From NCBI GenBank assembly GCA_964416645.1, contig CAYQEZ010000005.1, forward strand, positions 1-58,662: a stretch of 58,662 nt of DNA, read 5' to 3'. Source of the stretch: GCA-002282575 sp964416645. Its GTDB lineage: Bacteria; Pseudomonadota; Gammaproteobacteria; Thiomicrospirales; Thiomicrospiraceae. Below are positions 1 to 8,584 of the stretch, one piece after another; position 1 is the stretch's first letter; every line of letters begins with the position of its first letter. The position numbers were made by a program, and so were the translations under genes. The notes below the pieces were generated by a model that was not told the DNA's origin, did no database searches, and saw nothing but the letters and a program-made list of their open reading frames with translations.

Positions 1-63
1 CCTGCAATCAGGTACTGAGATTTAAGGTAATTATAACTTATCCAACCAATTGAGACTCAACAA
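1..63. other. Short region without a recognisable gene
   Basis: This stretch lies downstream of the last minus-strand glycosyltransferase at the window edge. It is AT-rich. A TATAAT-like hexamer occurs on the minus strand, but the nearest TTGAGT lies about 19 bases from it, so it is only a weak promoter candidate. The next gene of the polysaccharide cluster presumably begins outside the window. Confidence 0.4.
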
Positions 64-957
64 CTAATAAGGAATTTTAGATAAAAAATACCAAAAAAAA
101 ACAGGCAATAAAGAAACTTTATTTATATATTTCCTTAATTCGTTAAATTCTTTTGATCTGAATCTACCTTTTAACTTAGAACCAAGCAAACATCTTGTAG
201 AACAACCTTGTTTCATTACCAAGCTTTTTGCTCTTTCATTATATACAATTGGTAGCAATTCAATGGTGTCAATCCAACACTTGATGAACAAGTATAATCT
301 TTTAGCATTATAATGATTTACAATATCTTCTTCATTAGGGTAGGTAACTAAAGGTCTAGATTCCCAATACACAGAAAAACCCTTTTCCACTGCCAAAAAC
401 TCAAAAACAATCGCTGTTTGCATGAAGTTACTATCATAATATTTTTCATAGTTAGCATTATCAATTATCTTTTTACTATAAATTAATGTACTCATCCAAG
501 TCATCGTATACCATAAATCAACAAGCAGCTCATTATGATCGTGATATATATTACTTTTTAAGCTACATTTCAGTTTAGTATTATCTCTATTAGAACCATT
601 AACTATAAACATATCATAAGACTTAGCTGATACTGCATTTAAAACATACTCTATAGCACCATCAATAATAATATCATCATCACCTAATAACCATGAATAA
701 TCACATTCTGACATCTTCAAAACTGCTTCAAAATTTCTATCTGCACCAACATTAATATTATTTCTGTTGTAAAAAATATATTCGTAATAATCCTTTTTTC
801 TTAACACAACATCAGTTGTAGAGTCTGAAGAAGCATTATCTGAAATATATATTGGTATCGAAAAACATTTAACTTTAGGAACTAAATAACTTAACAAAGA
901 ATCCAAAACAGAAGACCGATTATAGGTAGGAATACAAATAGCTAACTTAGTGTTCAT
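64..957 (-). CDS. Family 2 glycosyltransferase
   Basis: This is a 297-residue GT-A type glycosyltransferase, probably adding one sugar to a lipid-linked O-unit at the cytoplasmic face of the inner membrane. The N-terminus carries the family signature (AICIPTYNRS, about residues 6-15), a SDNASSD motif near 39-45 and a NINVGADRNF motif near 67-76. The metal-binding acidic motif GDDD sits at 92-95. Its start overlaps the end of the flippase gene by 11 bases, so it is the last visible gene of the same operon. It is clearly more AT-rich than the neighbouring housekeeping genes, as is usual for O-antigen genes gained by transfer. The acceptor and donor sugars cannot be told from sequence. Confidence 0.85.
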   Translation of the reverse strand: MNTKLAICIPTYNRSSVLDSLLSYLVPKVKCFSIPIYISDNASSDSTTDVVLRKKDYYEYIFYNRNNINVGADRNFEAVLKMSECDYSWLLGDDDIIIDGAIEYVLNAVSAKSYDMFIVNGSNRDNTKLKCSLKSNIYHDHNELLVDLWYTMTWMSTLIYSKKIIDNANYEKYYDSNFMQTAIVFEFLAVEKGFSVYWESRPLVTYPNEEDIVNHYNAKRLYLFIKCWIDTIELLPIVYNERAKSLVMKQGCSTRCLLGSKLKGRFRSKEFNELRKYINKVSLLPVFFWYFLSKIPY

Positions 958-2251
958 CTTTATACCGTTTAAAAATTAAAAATATCCACGGCAGGCTCCA
1001 AATATATGCACTTAAGAAGCCTGCAAAAAAGTACTCAATGGGCAAATAAAGCGCAATCAACCAAGTGACCATACCGATGTAAAGACCGCTCACAAAAGAC
1101 ACCGTAACCAGTGGCTCTTGTTTGTGTGCGCGCATATAAATTGCTAGTGCATTGATAGCAACCTGTACCAACCAAGCCAAGGAAATGAGCGCTAAGGATT
1201 CGATTGATACTAACCTATCGACAAGAGGGATATAAGACTTAAAAAAAGTCAGCCCTAGAAACAACACCAATACACCAAATAAATAAGTGAACACAGCTAA
1301 CAATAAATGACGGTTGAACAGCGAATCAAGGCTAGCGTAATCACCCTTAGAAACAAACATATTCATTTTGGGTACAATAATGGTCATCCAAATATTGGCA
1401 ATACCAAACATTGCTGCACAAATAGCAATACTTAATCCAACTTGTCCCGCCTCCACCGAGCCATAATAATGAAAGGCGATGGGGGTAAAAATCGAGAAAA
1501 TAAAATAACCACTTACCCAACTGATCGCATAACGCCACATCAGAGGCATGATTTCTTCTTTCCAAGCATAGGTTACTTGTTGCGATACTCGGTAAAGCTG
1601 CTGCAGCATAATCCGATAGTGATACCCAATCATTGCTAGCCCTGCGCTTGCTCCCACCAATAAGGAAATAGCTAACGCATATAATGCTGCGCCACTAATC
1701 AACAGAAGCAATGTTGATGTAACGGTAATAACCGATATGTGAAAACGGATTTTTTGCACGTCGCCAACACTATCGCACCCTTCGATAAAGGACAGCAACA
1801 TGCTATTTATAAAAACCAAAACAGAAGCAACGCCATAAATTATCCAGGGTAATTGCCAATCGACTGATGCGTCTTTTTCGCTCAGCATCACGTAGCCCAC
1901 AAGCAACACCAATGGAAAGACCAACAGCGCCATAGACAGTGACCATTTAAGCGCAAACCTTAATAAACTTGCATGGCGCTCTAAATGTTGCTGATTACCC
2001 GTTAAGGTTTTTTGCTCTGTAAACTGCAAATGTGCAAACTCATGAGCCGAAAACTGTAGCAATATGTTCGAAAACCCCATATCGGCAAACACAGCCAAAG
2101 CAGCAAGGCTAATAAAGGTAAACCAATAGCCCTGCGCTTCGGCTGTTAAGTACAGCGGTACAAGGATAAGCAGCAATGGACCTGAAAATAATTTCCATAG
2201 CTGATTAATCGCTGTGTGACGAAAGTCGTGACTGAGTAGAGTTTTAAGCAT
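947..2251 (-). CDS. wzx: Wzx-like O-unit flippase (polysaccharide biosynthesis membrane protein)
   Basis: This 434-residue protein has many hydrophobic segments spread along its length, consistent with the 10-12 helices of the MOP/MATE polysaccharide exporters. Such flippases move undecaprenyl-linked O-units across the inner membrane. The N-terminus (RHTAINQLWKLFSGPLLLIL) is typical of the group. The gene overlaps the upstream reductase by 8 bases and the downstream glycosyltransferase by 11, so the three are probably translationally coupled. No wzy polymerase is seen in the window. Assignment rests on topology, length and context; sequence divergence in this family makes the exact substrate unknowable here. 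Confidence 0.8.
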   Translation of the reverse strand: MLKTLLSHDFRHTAINQLWKLFSGPLLLILVPLYLTAEAQGYWFTFISLAALAVFADMGFSNILLQFSAHEFAHLQFTEQKTLTGNQQHLERHASLLRFALKWSLSMALLVFPLVLLVGYVMLSEKDASVDWQLPWIIYGVASVLVFINSMLLSFIEGCDSVGDVQKIRFHISVITVTSTLLLLISGAALYALAISLLVGASAGLAMIGYHYRIMLQQLYRVSQQVTYAWKEEIMPLMWRYAISWVSGYFIFSIFTPIAFHYYGSVEAGQVGLSIAICAAMFGIANIWMTIIVPKMNMFVSKGDYASLDSLFNRHLLLAVFTYLFGVLVLFLGLTFFKSYIPLVDRLVSIESLALISLAWLVQVAINALAIYMRAHKQEPLVTVSFVSGLYIGMVTWLIALYLPIEYFFAGFLSAYIWSLPWIFLIFKRYKDEH

Positions 2252-3179
2252 GGTCGCACATAGTTAAATAACGAGTAATTTCTAAAGCAACACCTGCCTC
2301 TGACTTAGCAGAAGGAGCATACCCAAACTCTGCCGCCTTCTTATTCGTAGAATAGTAATTGATCTTTGCCCCTGTTGCATTAAGCCCAGCACTCGTAACT
2401 AGCTCATAGCGCAAACCAAACTTTTCTTGTAAAGACTTTAGCAAACTTAGTTTATCAATCGGTGCCTGAGTGTAGCAATCGACAGCGCAATTCATTGCAG
2501 AGAACTCAATAATGGCTTTAATTAGCTGAGAAAAATCAACGGAGGTAATAAAGTCTCGAACAATATTCGTTTCTGCTGTTTTTAGCACTTCGTTATTTTG
2601 AATAGCTCTGACAATATCAGTAATGAGAAATCGAGCATTCATATCTTGGGTGCAACTAAAATAGTTGAACACACGTACATCTACAATCGCACAGTCTTTC
2701 AATACACGATGTCGTGCTTCTGCATAAAGTTTAGCAATGCCATACCAGTCACTTTCCTTCAAGTGATTAAGATCAACTTGTGCGACTGAGTCTTCTGTTA
2801 CAGGTTGCTCAAAATTGCCACCAAAAACTGCGCCACTGCTTAAAAATATGTATTTCGTTTGTGGGCGTTGTTGTAAGTAATCTAATGCCAATTTATCGTA
2901 TTGGTAAGTAACATCAAAAATAGCACTGCCCATTTGCTTGGCAATAGCTGGATCACCAACGCCAACAAAATTAATAATAACATCGTAATGATCTGCATGT
3001 GGGAAAACATCATAACCCAAATGCTCATGCCTATCACTGATATGCTGATGTAAACACCAATCATGAATGACCACTGGGTTACGACCGAACAAAAACAGTT
3101 TATATGGCTCGTTGTTAGCAAAAGAGATAATTAAGTCTCTTGCAATTTGACTTGTTGCACCAAGGATGGCGATGTTCAT
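2244..3179 (-). CDS. NAD(P)-dependent sugar reductase, YerF-like candidate
   Basis: This 311-residue extended short-chain dehydrogenase has an N-terminal dinucleotide-binding segment (NIAILGATSQIARDL, residues 2-16), a serine-rich FLSSGAVFGG stretch and a YGIAK catalytic Y-x3-K motif. It overlaps the preceding ThDP enzyme by 4 bases (ATGA), so the two are translationally coupled. In the known yersiniose A pathway, YerE adds a two-carbon unit to C4 of CDP-4-keto-3,6-dideoxyglucose and YerF reduces the resulting ketone. Position and fold fit YerF. That role is inference. It could instead be a 4-ketoreductase making an unbranched 3,6-dideoxyhexose such as paratose or abequose. Confidence 0.65.
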   Translation of the reverse strand: MNIAILGATSQIARDLIISFANNEPYKLFLFGRNPVVIHDWCLHQHISDRHEHLGYDVFPHADHYDVIINFVGVGDPAIAKQMGSAIFDVTYQYDKLALDYLQQRPQTKYIFLSSGAVFGGNFEQPVTEDSVAQVDLNHLKESDWYGIAKLYAEARHRVLKDCAIVDVRVFNYFSCTQDMNARFLITDIVRAIQNNEVLKTAETNIVRDFITSVDFSQLIKAIIEFSAMNCAVDCYTQAPIDKLSLLKSLQEKFGLRYELVTSAGLNATGAKINYYSTNKKAAEFGYAPSAKSEAGVALEITRYLTMCDHA

Positions 3180-4894
3180 ACACTTAATCCGTTATATCGA
3201 AGCAGTGGCATTTGCTCATCAATTGGCTTACCAAACTCCAATCTAGGTCTACACTCTCTTGCATCACTCATAATTAGCTCAATTAAGTAAGGACGAGGAT
3301 TGGTCTGAAAGTCCGACAATCGATCAGCAAAGGCTTCAATAGTATCCATCGCGTAAGACTCTATGTGATAAGCTTCACCAAGCTTAACAAACTCCGAAGA
3401 ATAACCATTCCAAAATGTCGACGAGTTGCGTCCTTCAAAATATAACTCTTGGAAACCTCTAACCATGCCTAATGAGTAGTTATTGAACACGATGGTTAAA
3501 ATGGGTAAACCTTCTCTTGCGATAATATCCAGCTCTTGAATATTTAACTGCGCTCCTCCATCGCCAGTAATAACAATCACTGGTGATTGACTTGCATAAT
3601 GAAGACCTAATGATGTAGGAATTGCAAATCCCATTGCACCCAACCCACCAGAATGATGAATCATCTGTCCTTGCGACAGTCTTACAGAATGAGCAGCCCA
3701 CATTTGATTGTTTCCTACATCGGCAACATATTGCGCCTTAGTATCTTTAAAAGTATTGTTTATACAATCAAAAATTTTGTTAGGACTCAAATACCACTCT
3801 AAATATTCATCCTTTGGAAAGAAGCGACTAACTTGCGACAACTCTACTTGCCAAGCCTCAATAAATAACTCAAGCTTAGTGCACAAAAAATCTTTATAGA
3901 AAATATCCATGTTACAGCAATAAGCGTCTTCAACCTTGACTCTATTATTGAGCTGCGCTTGATCTATATCAATTTGAATAATTTTAGCTTGTGAAGCAAA
4001 AAGATCAGTATTTGCACCTGTCTGTCGGACATCTAGACGACTACCTAAAACAAGCAACCAATCACAATGCTGCACTGCAAAATTAGCAGCTCTTGTACCA
4101 TAAGCACCAAGCATCCCTAAATAAAAAGGACTGGCTATCGTTTTTTCGGAACCTTTAAGGCTTGATACGTAAGGAATTTCTAACTTTATTACTTTAGATA
4201 AAAAGTCATTAAAATAGGTACTATTAACCGCACCGCCACCAATCAAGATTAATGGATTTTTAGCATTTTTTAACGATGATAACAGCGTTTCAAAACCAAC
4301 AGTATCTAGCATATTTTGTAAGGGTTCGGGCTTTAGCAAACAACTAAGATATGTCAGCTGCGCTTCATCAATATCAGCACGTTGAATATTCATGGGAATA
4401 TCTAACAATACGGGACCTGGTCGTCCTTCTTTTGCAATATCAATCGCTTTTTGCAGTTCTGGAATTAAATCTTCAGCCTTCAAAACCTGAACAGCATATT
4501 TGGTAATACTCTGTACTAACGCAACACTATCAAGCTCTTGAAAACCCTGTTGGCGTATTTTTAAGTCACCTTTTAACTCATGTGTATTCACTTGACCCGT
4601 TAAAAACAAACAAGGGTGACTATCCAACCAACAATCGGCAATCCCTGTAATAAGGTTGGTTGCACCTGGTCCGCTAGTGCCTAGTGCAACTCCCATTTGT
4701 TGATGACTACTTGCTCTCGCAATGCCACCAGCGGCAAAAGCAGCTCCCTGCTCATGATGCATAGAAATAAGCTTTGTTTTGCCGAGCAGGTTAATACTAT
4801 CAACCAAGTGAGTAATCATTCCACCAATCAACTCAAAACCATAAGTCACATTGTTTGCGGCTAGTACCAAGGCAACTGCATCTGATGCTTTCAT
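3176..4894 (-). CDS. Thiamine-diphosphate enzyme, YerE-like candidate (acetolactate synthase superfamily)
   Basis: This 572-residue protein has the three-domain layout of acetolactate synthase-type ThDP enzymes. The cofactor-activating glutamate lies in MHHEQGAAFAAGG (E48), and the ThDP/metal motif runs from GDG at 444-446 to NN at 471-472. It is not beside branched-chain amino acid genes but in an operon that makes CDP-4-keto-3,6-dideoxyglucose. In yersiniose A synthesis, the ThDP- and FAD-dependent YerE decarboxylates pyruvate and couples the two-carbon unit to that keto sugar. I infer the same role here. The start ATG has no strong ribosome binding site. An insert of regulator genes separates it from ddhC. 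A catabolic or housekeeping ilv role is less likely given the coupled reductase. Confidence 0.7.
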   Translation of the reverse strand: MKASDAVALVLAANNVTYGFELIGGMITHLVDSINLLGKTKLISMHHEQGAAFAAGGIARASSHQQMGVALGTSGPGATNLITGIADCWLDSHPCLFLTGQVNTHELKGDLKIRQQGFQELDSVALVQSITKYAVQVLKAEDLIPELQKAIDIAKEGRPGPVLLDIPMNIQRADIDEAQLTYLSCLLKPEPLQNMLDTVGFETLLSSLKNAKNPLILIGGGAVNSTYFNDFLSKVIKLEIPYVSSLKGSEKTIASPFYLGMLGAYGTRAANFAVQHCDWLLVLGSRLDVRQTGANTDLFASQAKIIQIDIDQAQLNNRVKVEDAYCCNMDIFYKDFLCTKLELFIEAWQVELSQVSRFFPKDEYLEWYLSPNKIFDCINNTFKDTKAQYVADVGNNQMWAAHSVRLSQGQMIHHSGGLGAMGFAIPTSLGLHYASQSPVIVITGDGGAQLNIQELDIIAREGLPILTIVFNNYSLGMVRGFQELYFEGRNSSTFWNGYSSEFVKLGEAYHIESYAMDTIEAFADRLSDFQTNPRPYLIELIMSDARECRPRLEFGKPIDEQMPLLRYNGLSV

Positions 4895-4916
4895 TATTTA
4901 AACTCTGTTTCCAATA

Positions 4917-5036
4917 CTAACCTATTAATCGACCGCTTAACACAACCACCGAATAACTCTGCTTCAACAAAGCTTCTAGTAAGTGACTACCTAAAAAGCC
5001 CGTTGCACCTGTAAGCAGGATGGTTGGTTTATTCAT
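4917..5036 (-). pseudogene. 5' fragment of an NAD-dependent sugar epimerase/dehydratase
   Basis: A 39-codon frame starts MNKPTILLTGATGFLGSHLL, which is the Rossmann N-terminus (TGATGFLG) of an extended SDR sugar epimerase, and then stops at TAG after about 39 residues. Its ATG overlaps the stop codon of the ORF6N gene. A related but more degenerate stretch lies at 5849-5896 at the end of the ATPase-regulator gene. The fragment therefore looks like the remains of an epimerase gene disrupted when the regulator genes were inserted or rearranged. Confidence 0.7.
4986..5033 (-). repeat. Degenerate direct repeat flanking the regulator insert (copy 1)
   Basis: This 48-base segment, read on the minus strand, matches 5849-5896 at about 34 of 48 positions by hand alignment, beginning with an identical AATAAACCA. 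Both encode an epimerase-like N-terminus (NKPTILLTGAT versus NKPSIYLAGVT). The two copies bracket the ORF6N gene and the Bro-N/KilA-N fragments, which suggests a duplication associated with their arrival. Confidence 0.5.
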
Positions 5037-5596
5037 CATTTTTGTTTGCGCTTAATGGTATGTTTAAGTTTCAACACGGCGAAATTTAGCTCGAAACTGG
5101 TTTCGCTATCTGTTGTCGTTAAACCATCATCAATAATGTCTGCTAACATTTCACCGCCTTGTGTCATTAACGCTTTTTGTTCTTCTGCTGTCGTTTCTTG
5201 TGCGCTGATTTGCGACACCACACGTGTTAATTGTCGTAACTTACTAAAAGCTTCAATAATGGCTAGGGTTGTATCTGTGGCTCGTTGGCTTTTAAGGATG
5301 GTCGCCAACATATAAAGCCCTTTTTCGCTGAAAGCTTTGGGCTTATATTTAGTGTGTTGTCCCTGTCCTTCCGACTTTAAGGTCGAAATTTTCGACCTTA
5401 AACTTGCCCAATCATCCTCTGTTAACTCAACGATGTAACCAAAAGGGAATTTTTCAGGATTATTTTTAACCGCTTCGTTGATGCGTTTGGTTTCAACTTG
5501 GTAAAGCTGTGCAACATCACTATCAAGCAACATTTGCTGATTGTTTATGTGAATAAACCGAGTCGCTACTTCTTGAATACTGAGTTCGTTAATCAT
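5036..5596 (-). CDS. ORF6N-domain protein (phage-type DNA-binding regulator)
   Basis: This is a 186-residue protein whose first about 85 residues match the ORF6N domain found in phage and bacterial KilA-N-related regulators. Key stretches are the N-terminal IHINNQQMLLDSDVAQLYQ, then NPEKFPFGYIVELTEDDW and KPKAFSEKGLYMLATILKS. The remainder is predicted helical and polar. The function is unknown; such proteins are usually linked to prophages and islands and are thought to bind DNA. It lies inside the dideoxyhexose operon together with fragments of Bro-N and KilA-N genes, in a place where no sugar enzyme would be expected. Its ATG overlaps the end of the KilA-N-like fragment. Confidence 0.85.
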   Translation of the reverse strand: MINELSIQEVATRFIHINNQQMLLDSDVAQLYQVETKRINEAVKNNPEKFPFGYIVELTEDDWASLRSKISTLKSEGQGQHTKYKPKAFSEKGLYMLATILKSQRATDTTLAIIEAFSKLRQLTRVVSQISAQETTAEEQKALMTQGGEMLADIIDDGLTTTDSETSFELNFAVLKLKHTIKRKQK

Positions 5597-5774
5597 GCTA
5601 GCCTTGTCTCTTTTCTAAAGGTGTCGAATTCGCCCCCTTTAAAACTTGGATTATTGATTCTTTTCATAGCAATGCCTTCATCATGTGTCCGATTTTTTTC
5701 GGACAGTTCCCCTCATCCCAGACAGTATGGACTTTCTGCGCTTCAAAAATTTGGATAGATTCAACTTGGGTCAT
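5593..5774 (-). pseudogene. Fragments of Bro-N and KilA-N type phage regulators
   Basis: Two short broken frames overlap here on the minus strand. The first starts at 5774 with MTQVESIQIFEAQKVHTVWD, which resembles the start of Bro-N antirepressor-like proteins, and stops at 5664. The second, in another frame, ends at 5593 and contains RINNPSFKGGEFDTFRK, resembling the KilA-N segment usually written NPNFKPVEFDGFKK. Neither is long enough to fold as the full domain. They look like remnants of neighbouring antirepressor genes collapsed by deletion. Assignment is by remembered family patterns only. Confidence 0.5.
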
Positions 5775-5848
5775 AGTGAAAGCCTGCTCATTTCTGCAAG
5801 CAGTGTCTGGAGTTTTTGGTTCATTTGATGAACTACGCTGGTAGCGCT

Positions 5849-5896
5849 ACTTGCTATCAAGTATGTTACGCCTGCAAGATAGATGGATGGTTTATT
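5849..5896 (-). repeat. Degenerate direct repeat flanking the regulator insert (copy 2)
   Basis: This is the partner of the 48-base segment at 4986-5033. On the minus strand it reads MQNKPSIYLAGVT in frame from an ATG at 5902, overlapping the end of the ATPase-regulator gene. Later codons are not epimerase-like, so it is a decayed copy. A 90-base tract between here and 5774 holds no recognisable gene. Confidence 0.45.
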
Positions 5897-7238
5897 TTGC
5901 ATAATACCCACCCGTTTTCGCGGCACCACGAAACTCGATTTTATTTTCTTCTTTAAGTTGTTTTAGCCAGCGCTCCAATGTACGCTGCGATACACCTAGC
6001 GATTCTACCAGTTGACGAGAACTATTACCTGGACTAACTGTTATCAATGTAAGAAGCTCATTTACACCGCCATTTACACCGCCATTTACACCGCCATTTA
6101 CACCGCCATTTACACCGCCATTTTTATCGACAGTGGTTTCTTGAGTGGTTTTATAAAAAGTCAAATTGACTGCATGAAAGCTGTAGTCGTAACTTGGTGT
6201 TGGCAATCCCATTTTTAAACACGTTTCGATGATGTTATTCGTGCCTTTACCCCAACTTTCGACAAATCCCGCTTTATAAAACACATTAGCGATAAGAGGA
6301 TTAAACGGCTTGGAGCTATGTTCTTGGTTGAATTTTTCGATAGGCACTTCTGGCGATAGCGTCGCGCCATTACTCATCACGAGGCGTTCATCGTATACGC
6401 GAATTTGTAGTACCGTGGTGTCCGCGTAGTCTCTGTGAATCAGGGCATTAATAACCGCTTCTCGAATCGCTTCATAGGGATATTCAAGTGTCTCTATACG
6501 GTTTAATCCTTCATACGAAATATAGCTTTTCAAATACTTGGTACGAAGGACATCAATAACCCCTTCTAACTGTTGAAACAAGTTACCTTCAATAATGTCA
6601 CTGGTCAGCAACTCGGTTTGGCTGAGGAAACGCCCCACTTTAGAATGTGCTTGAATGAAATATTTTTGCGGATTTTTAGCGAATAGTAATACGGCTGCAC
6701 GCTTGAGCTTATCGCCTTCGTATAAGTTCAAACGCTCTAGTAGCGCTTTGAGGTTGTTTTCATTGGAAATAGCAGGAACGCGCTGCATTGCCCAACGCTT
6801 AAAGGATTCGATGGTTTCTAGATTGATGTCGTCTAGCGTAAAACCATCTACCACGACATCATCCCAAGTTTTACCGTATTTTTTCAGCAAAAAATTGGTC
6901 AAATTCCCACCATTTAACTCGATGGTATTACTGCCGCTGCGCTGATAAAACTTACCCGACAACGAAACAGGCGCGTAGGTAGCAGGCACTCGAATTTCTA
7001 AGTAATCTAAGCTGTTTTGATGATGTGCTTGCAATTCAACCATCACACCGAGTCGATGATTAATTTTATTTGGCAAAACTTCCATTAAGCTTACTAACTG
7101 ATCTACACCGACAACATCGCCGTTGTCATCGACACCTAAAAACAGCGAGCCACCTTGACCATTAGCAAAAGCACAAATGGTTTTAAGGTAGTCATCTTGC
7201 CAGAGGCGTTTGAATTCGGTGGTTTGGGACTCAATCAT
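5892..7238 (-). CDS. AlbA_2 (Schlafen AAA_4)/HATPase-type transcriptional regulator with winged helix
   Basis: The ATG at 7238 (MIESQTTEFKR) fits the family; the longer frame from 7346 reads into the rfbH gene. The 448-residue product has an N-terminal AlbA_2/AAA_4 domain (ESQTTEFKRLW, KTICAFANGQGGSLFLGVDD), then a GHKL-like ATPase region (EAIREAVINALIHRDY; later SWGKGTNNI) and a C-terminal helix-turn-helix (SRQLVESLGVSQRTLERWLKQL). Between them is a five-fold NGGV repeat. These RecG-like ATP-binding proteins are widespread on mobile islands and their targets are mostly unknown. The gene sits between ddhC and the YerE-like gene and is probably a passenger. No recombinase is visible nearby. 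Confidence 0.8.
   Translation of the reverse strand: MIESQTTEFKRLWQDDYLKTICAFANGQGGSLFLGVDDNGDVVGVDQLVSLMEVLPNKINHRLGVMVELQAHHQNSLDYLEIRVPATYAPVSLSGKFYQRSGSNTIELNGGNLTNFLLKKYGKTWDDVVVDGFTLDDINLETIESFKRWAMQRVPAISNENNLKALLERLNLYEGDKLKRAAVLLFAKNPQKYFIQAHSKVGRFLSQTELLTSDIIEGNLFQQLEGVIDVLRTKYLKSYISYEGLNRIETLEYPYEAIREAVINALIHRDYADTTVLQIRVYDERLVMSNGATLSPEVPIEKFNQEHSSKPFNPLIANVFYKAGFVESWGKGTNNIIETCLKMGLPTPSYDYSFHAVNLTFYKTTQETTVDKNGGVNGGVNGGVNGGVNGGVNELLTLITVSPGNSSRQLVESLGVSQRTLERWLKQLKEENKIEFRGAAKTGGYYAK
6061..6120 (-). repeat. Five perfect 12-bp tandem repeats encoding NGGV
   Basis: The unit tttacaccgcca (plus strand) occurs five times without mismatch. On the minus strand it encodes (NGGV)5, a linker between the ATPase region and the winged helix. 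Because the unit is 12 bases, copy-number change would alter linker length without shifting frame. Confidence 0.95.
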
Positions 7239-7258
7239 TGCACACAGCAACCCATAAC

Positions 7259-8584
7259 TTAAAACCCAACTCCAAAAAACTCTTCCAACTTTTCGGCAAT
7301 ATAGTCTAGGTGTTCTTGACCCAGTCCTGGATAAATACCCAACCACAATGTTTGATTCATAGTGATGTCTGTGTTCGTTAAGTCACCAACTACACGATAT
7401 TCCAACCCTTCAAAATACGGCTGACGAACGAGGTTACCTGCAAACAATAGACGCGTGCCGATTTTCTGCTGATCTAAATACTTGGTTAAGTCGACACGAC
7501 TCACACCTGCTGTTTCTTTGAGCGTAATCGGGAAACCAAACCAAGAAGGCGTTGAGTTTTCGGTTGGCTCTGTCAGCTCAATAAAGTCGGTAACAGTATT
7601 GAGACGATTTTTAAGGTAATCGAAGTTGGCATTACGCTTCTCGATAAACTCAGGCAAACGCTTCAATTGCGCTAAACCACAAGCTGCTTGCATATCGGTA
7701 ATTTTGAGGTTGTAGCCAAGATGCGAGTAGGTGTATTTGTGGTCGTAACCTGCTGGCAGACTACCGAGCTGCATATTAAAACGTGTACCACAGGTATTAT
7801 CGCAACCTGGTTTACAGTAGCAATCACGCCCCCAATCACGGAAAGATTCGGCGATTTTAATCAGTTGTCCGTTATTGGTGAATACCGCACCACCTTCGCC
7901 CATCGTCATATGGTGAGCTGGGTAAAAGCTCAGGGTAGCGATATCGCCCCAGGTACCGACCATTTTGCCATCGAACTTAGCACCCAAGGCATCACAGCAA
8001 TCTTCGACTAACCATAGGTTGTATTTTTCACAAAGTGCTTTGACTTTGGCTAGGTTAAACGGATTACCCAGCGTATGCGCCAACATAATCGCTTTGGTTT
8101 TGGGGGTAATGGCAGCTTCGATTAAGTCGGCATTGACGTTGTGTGTAGTTAAATCGACATCGACAAATACTGGCACAGCACCAAATTGCACAATGGGGTT
8201 AACCGTCGTGGGGAAGCCAGCAGCAACACCAATCACCTCATCGCCTTTCTTAATGGCTCTGTTACCCAGCTTTGGTGAGGTGAGCGTGCTAAAAGCGACT
8301 AAATTTGCAGACGAACCTGAGTTAACGGTAATCAGGTGTTTGATACCGATAAACTCTGCAAGTTCTTTTTCAAACTGATCGTTAAATCGTCCTGTGGTTA
8401 GCCAGCCATCTAAGGATGCTTCAACCATGTACTGCAACTCGGTTTCACCTATCACTTTACCTGAAGGAGGAACCACCGTTTTACCTGCCTCGAAGGGTTT
8501 TTCTGCATATTGTAAAGCAGCATATTCTTTGACTAAGGCTGAAATTTCTTGACGCAAAGATTGAGTTGTTTTGGTGCTCATCAT
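7259..8584 (-). CDS. rfbH: CDP-4-keto-6-deoxyglucose 3-dehydrase (E1)
   Basis: RfbH/DdhC removes the C3 hydroxyl of CDP-4-keto-6-deoxyglucose using PMP and a [2Fe-2S] cluster. The 441-residue protein has the aspartate aminotransferase fold, but the usual PLP lysine is replaced by histidine in SFYPAHHMTMGEGG (H224 by alignment to the known enzyme). The cluster ligands show the exact E1 spacing: C197-x57-C255-x-C257-x7-C265. The gene abuts the stop of the CDP-glucose dehydratase gene and works with the ferredoxin-type reductase encoded upstream. It is also called ddhC or ascC. Confidence 0.95.
   Translation of the reverse strand: MMSTKTTQSLRQEISALVKEYAALQYAEKPFEAGKTVVPPSGKVIGETELQYMVEASLDGWLTTGRFNDQFEKELAEFIGIKHLITVNSGSSANLVAFSTLTSPKLGNRAIKKGDEVIGVAAGFPTTVNPIVQFGAVPVFVDVDLTTHNVNADLIEAAITPKTKAIMLAHTLGNPFNLAKVKALCEKYNLWLVEDCCDALGAKFDGKMVGTWGDIATLSFYPAHHMTMGEGGAVFTNNGQLIKIAESFRDWGRDCYCKPGCDNTCGTRFNMQLGSLPAGYDHKYTYSHLGYNLKITDMQAACGLAQLKRLPEFIEKRNANFDYLKNRLNTVTDFIELTEPTENSTPSWFGFPITLKETAGVSRVDLTKYLDQQKIGTRLLFAGNLVRQPYFEGLEYRVVGDLTNTDITMNQTLWLGIYPGLGQEHLDYIAEKLEEFFGVGF

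Noticed and set aside
6061..6120. Short regular repeats suggesting a CRISPR-like array
   Set aside because: Units are 12 bases with no spacers and stay in frame as NGGV codons inside a larger gene.
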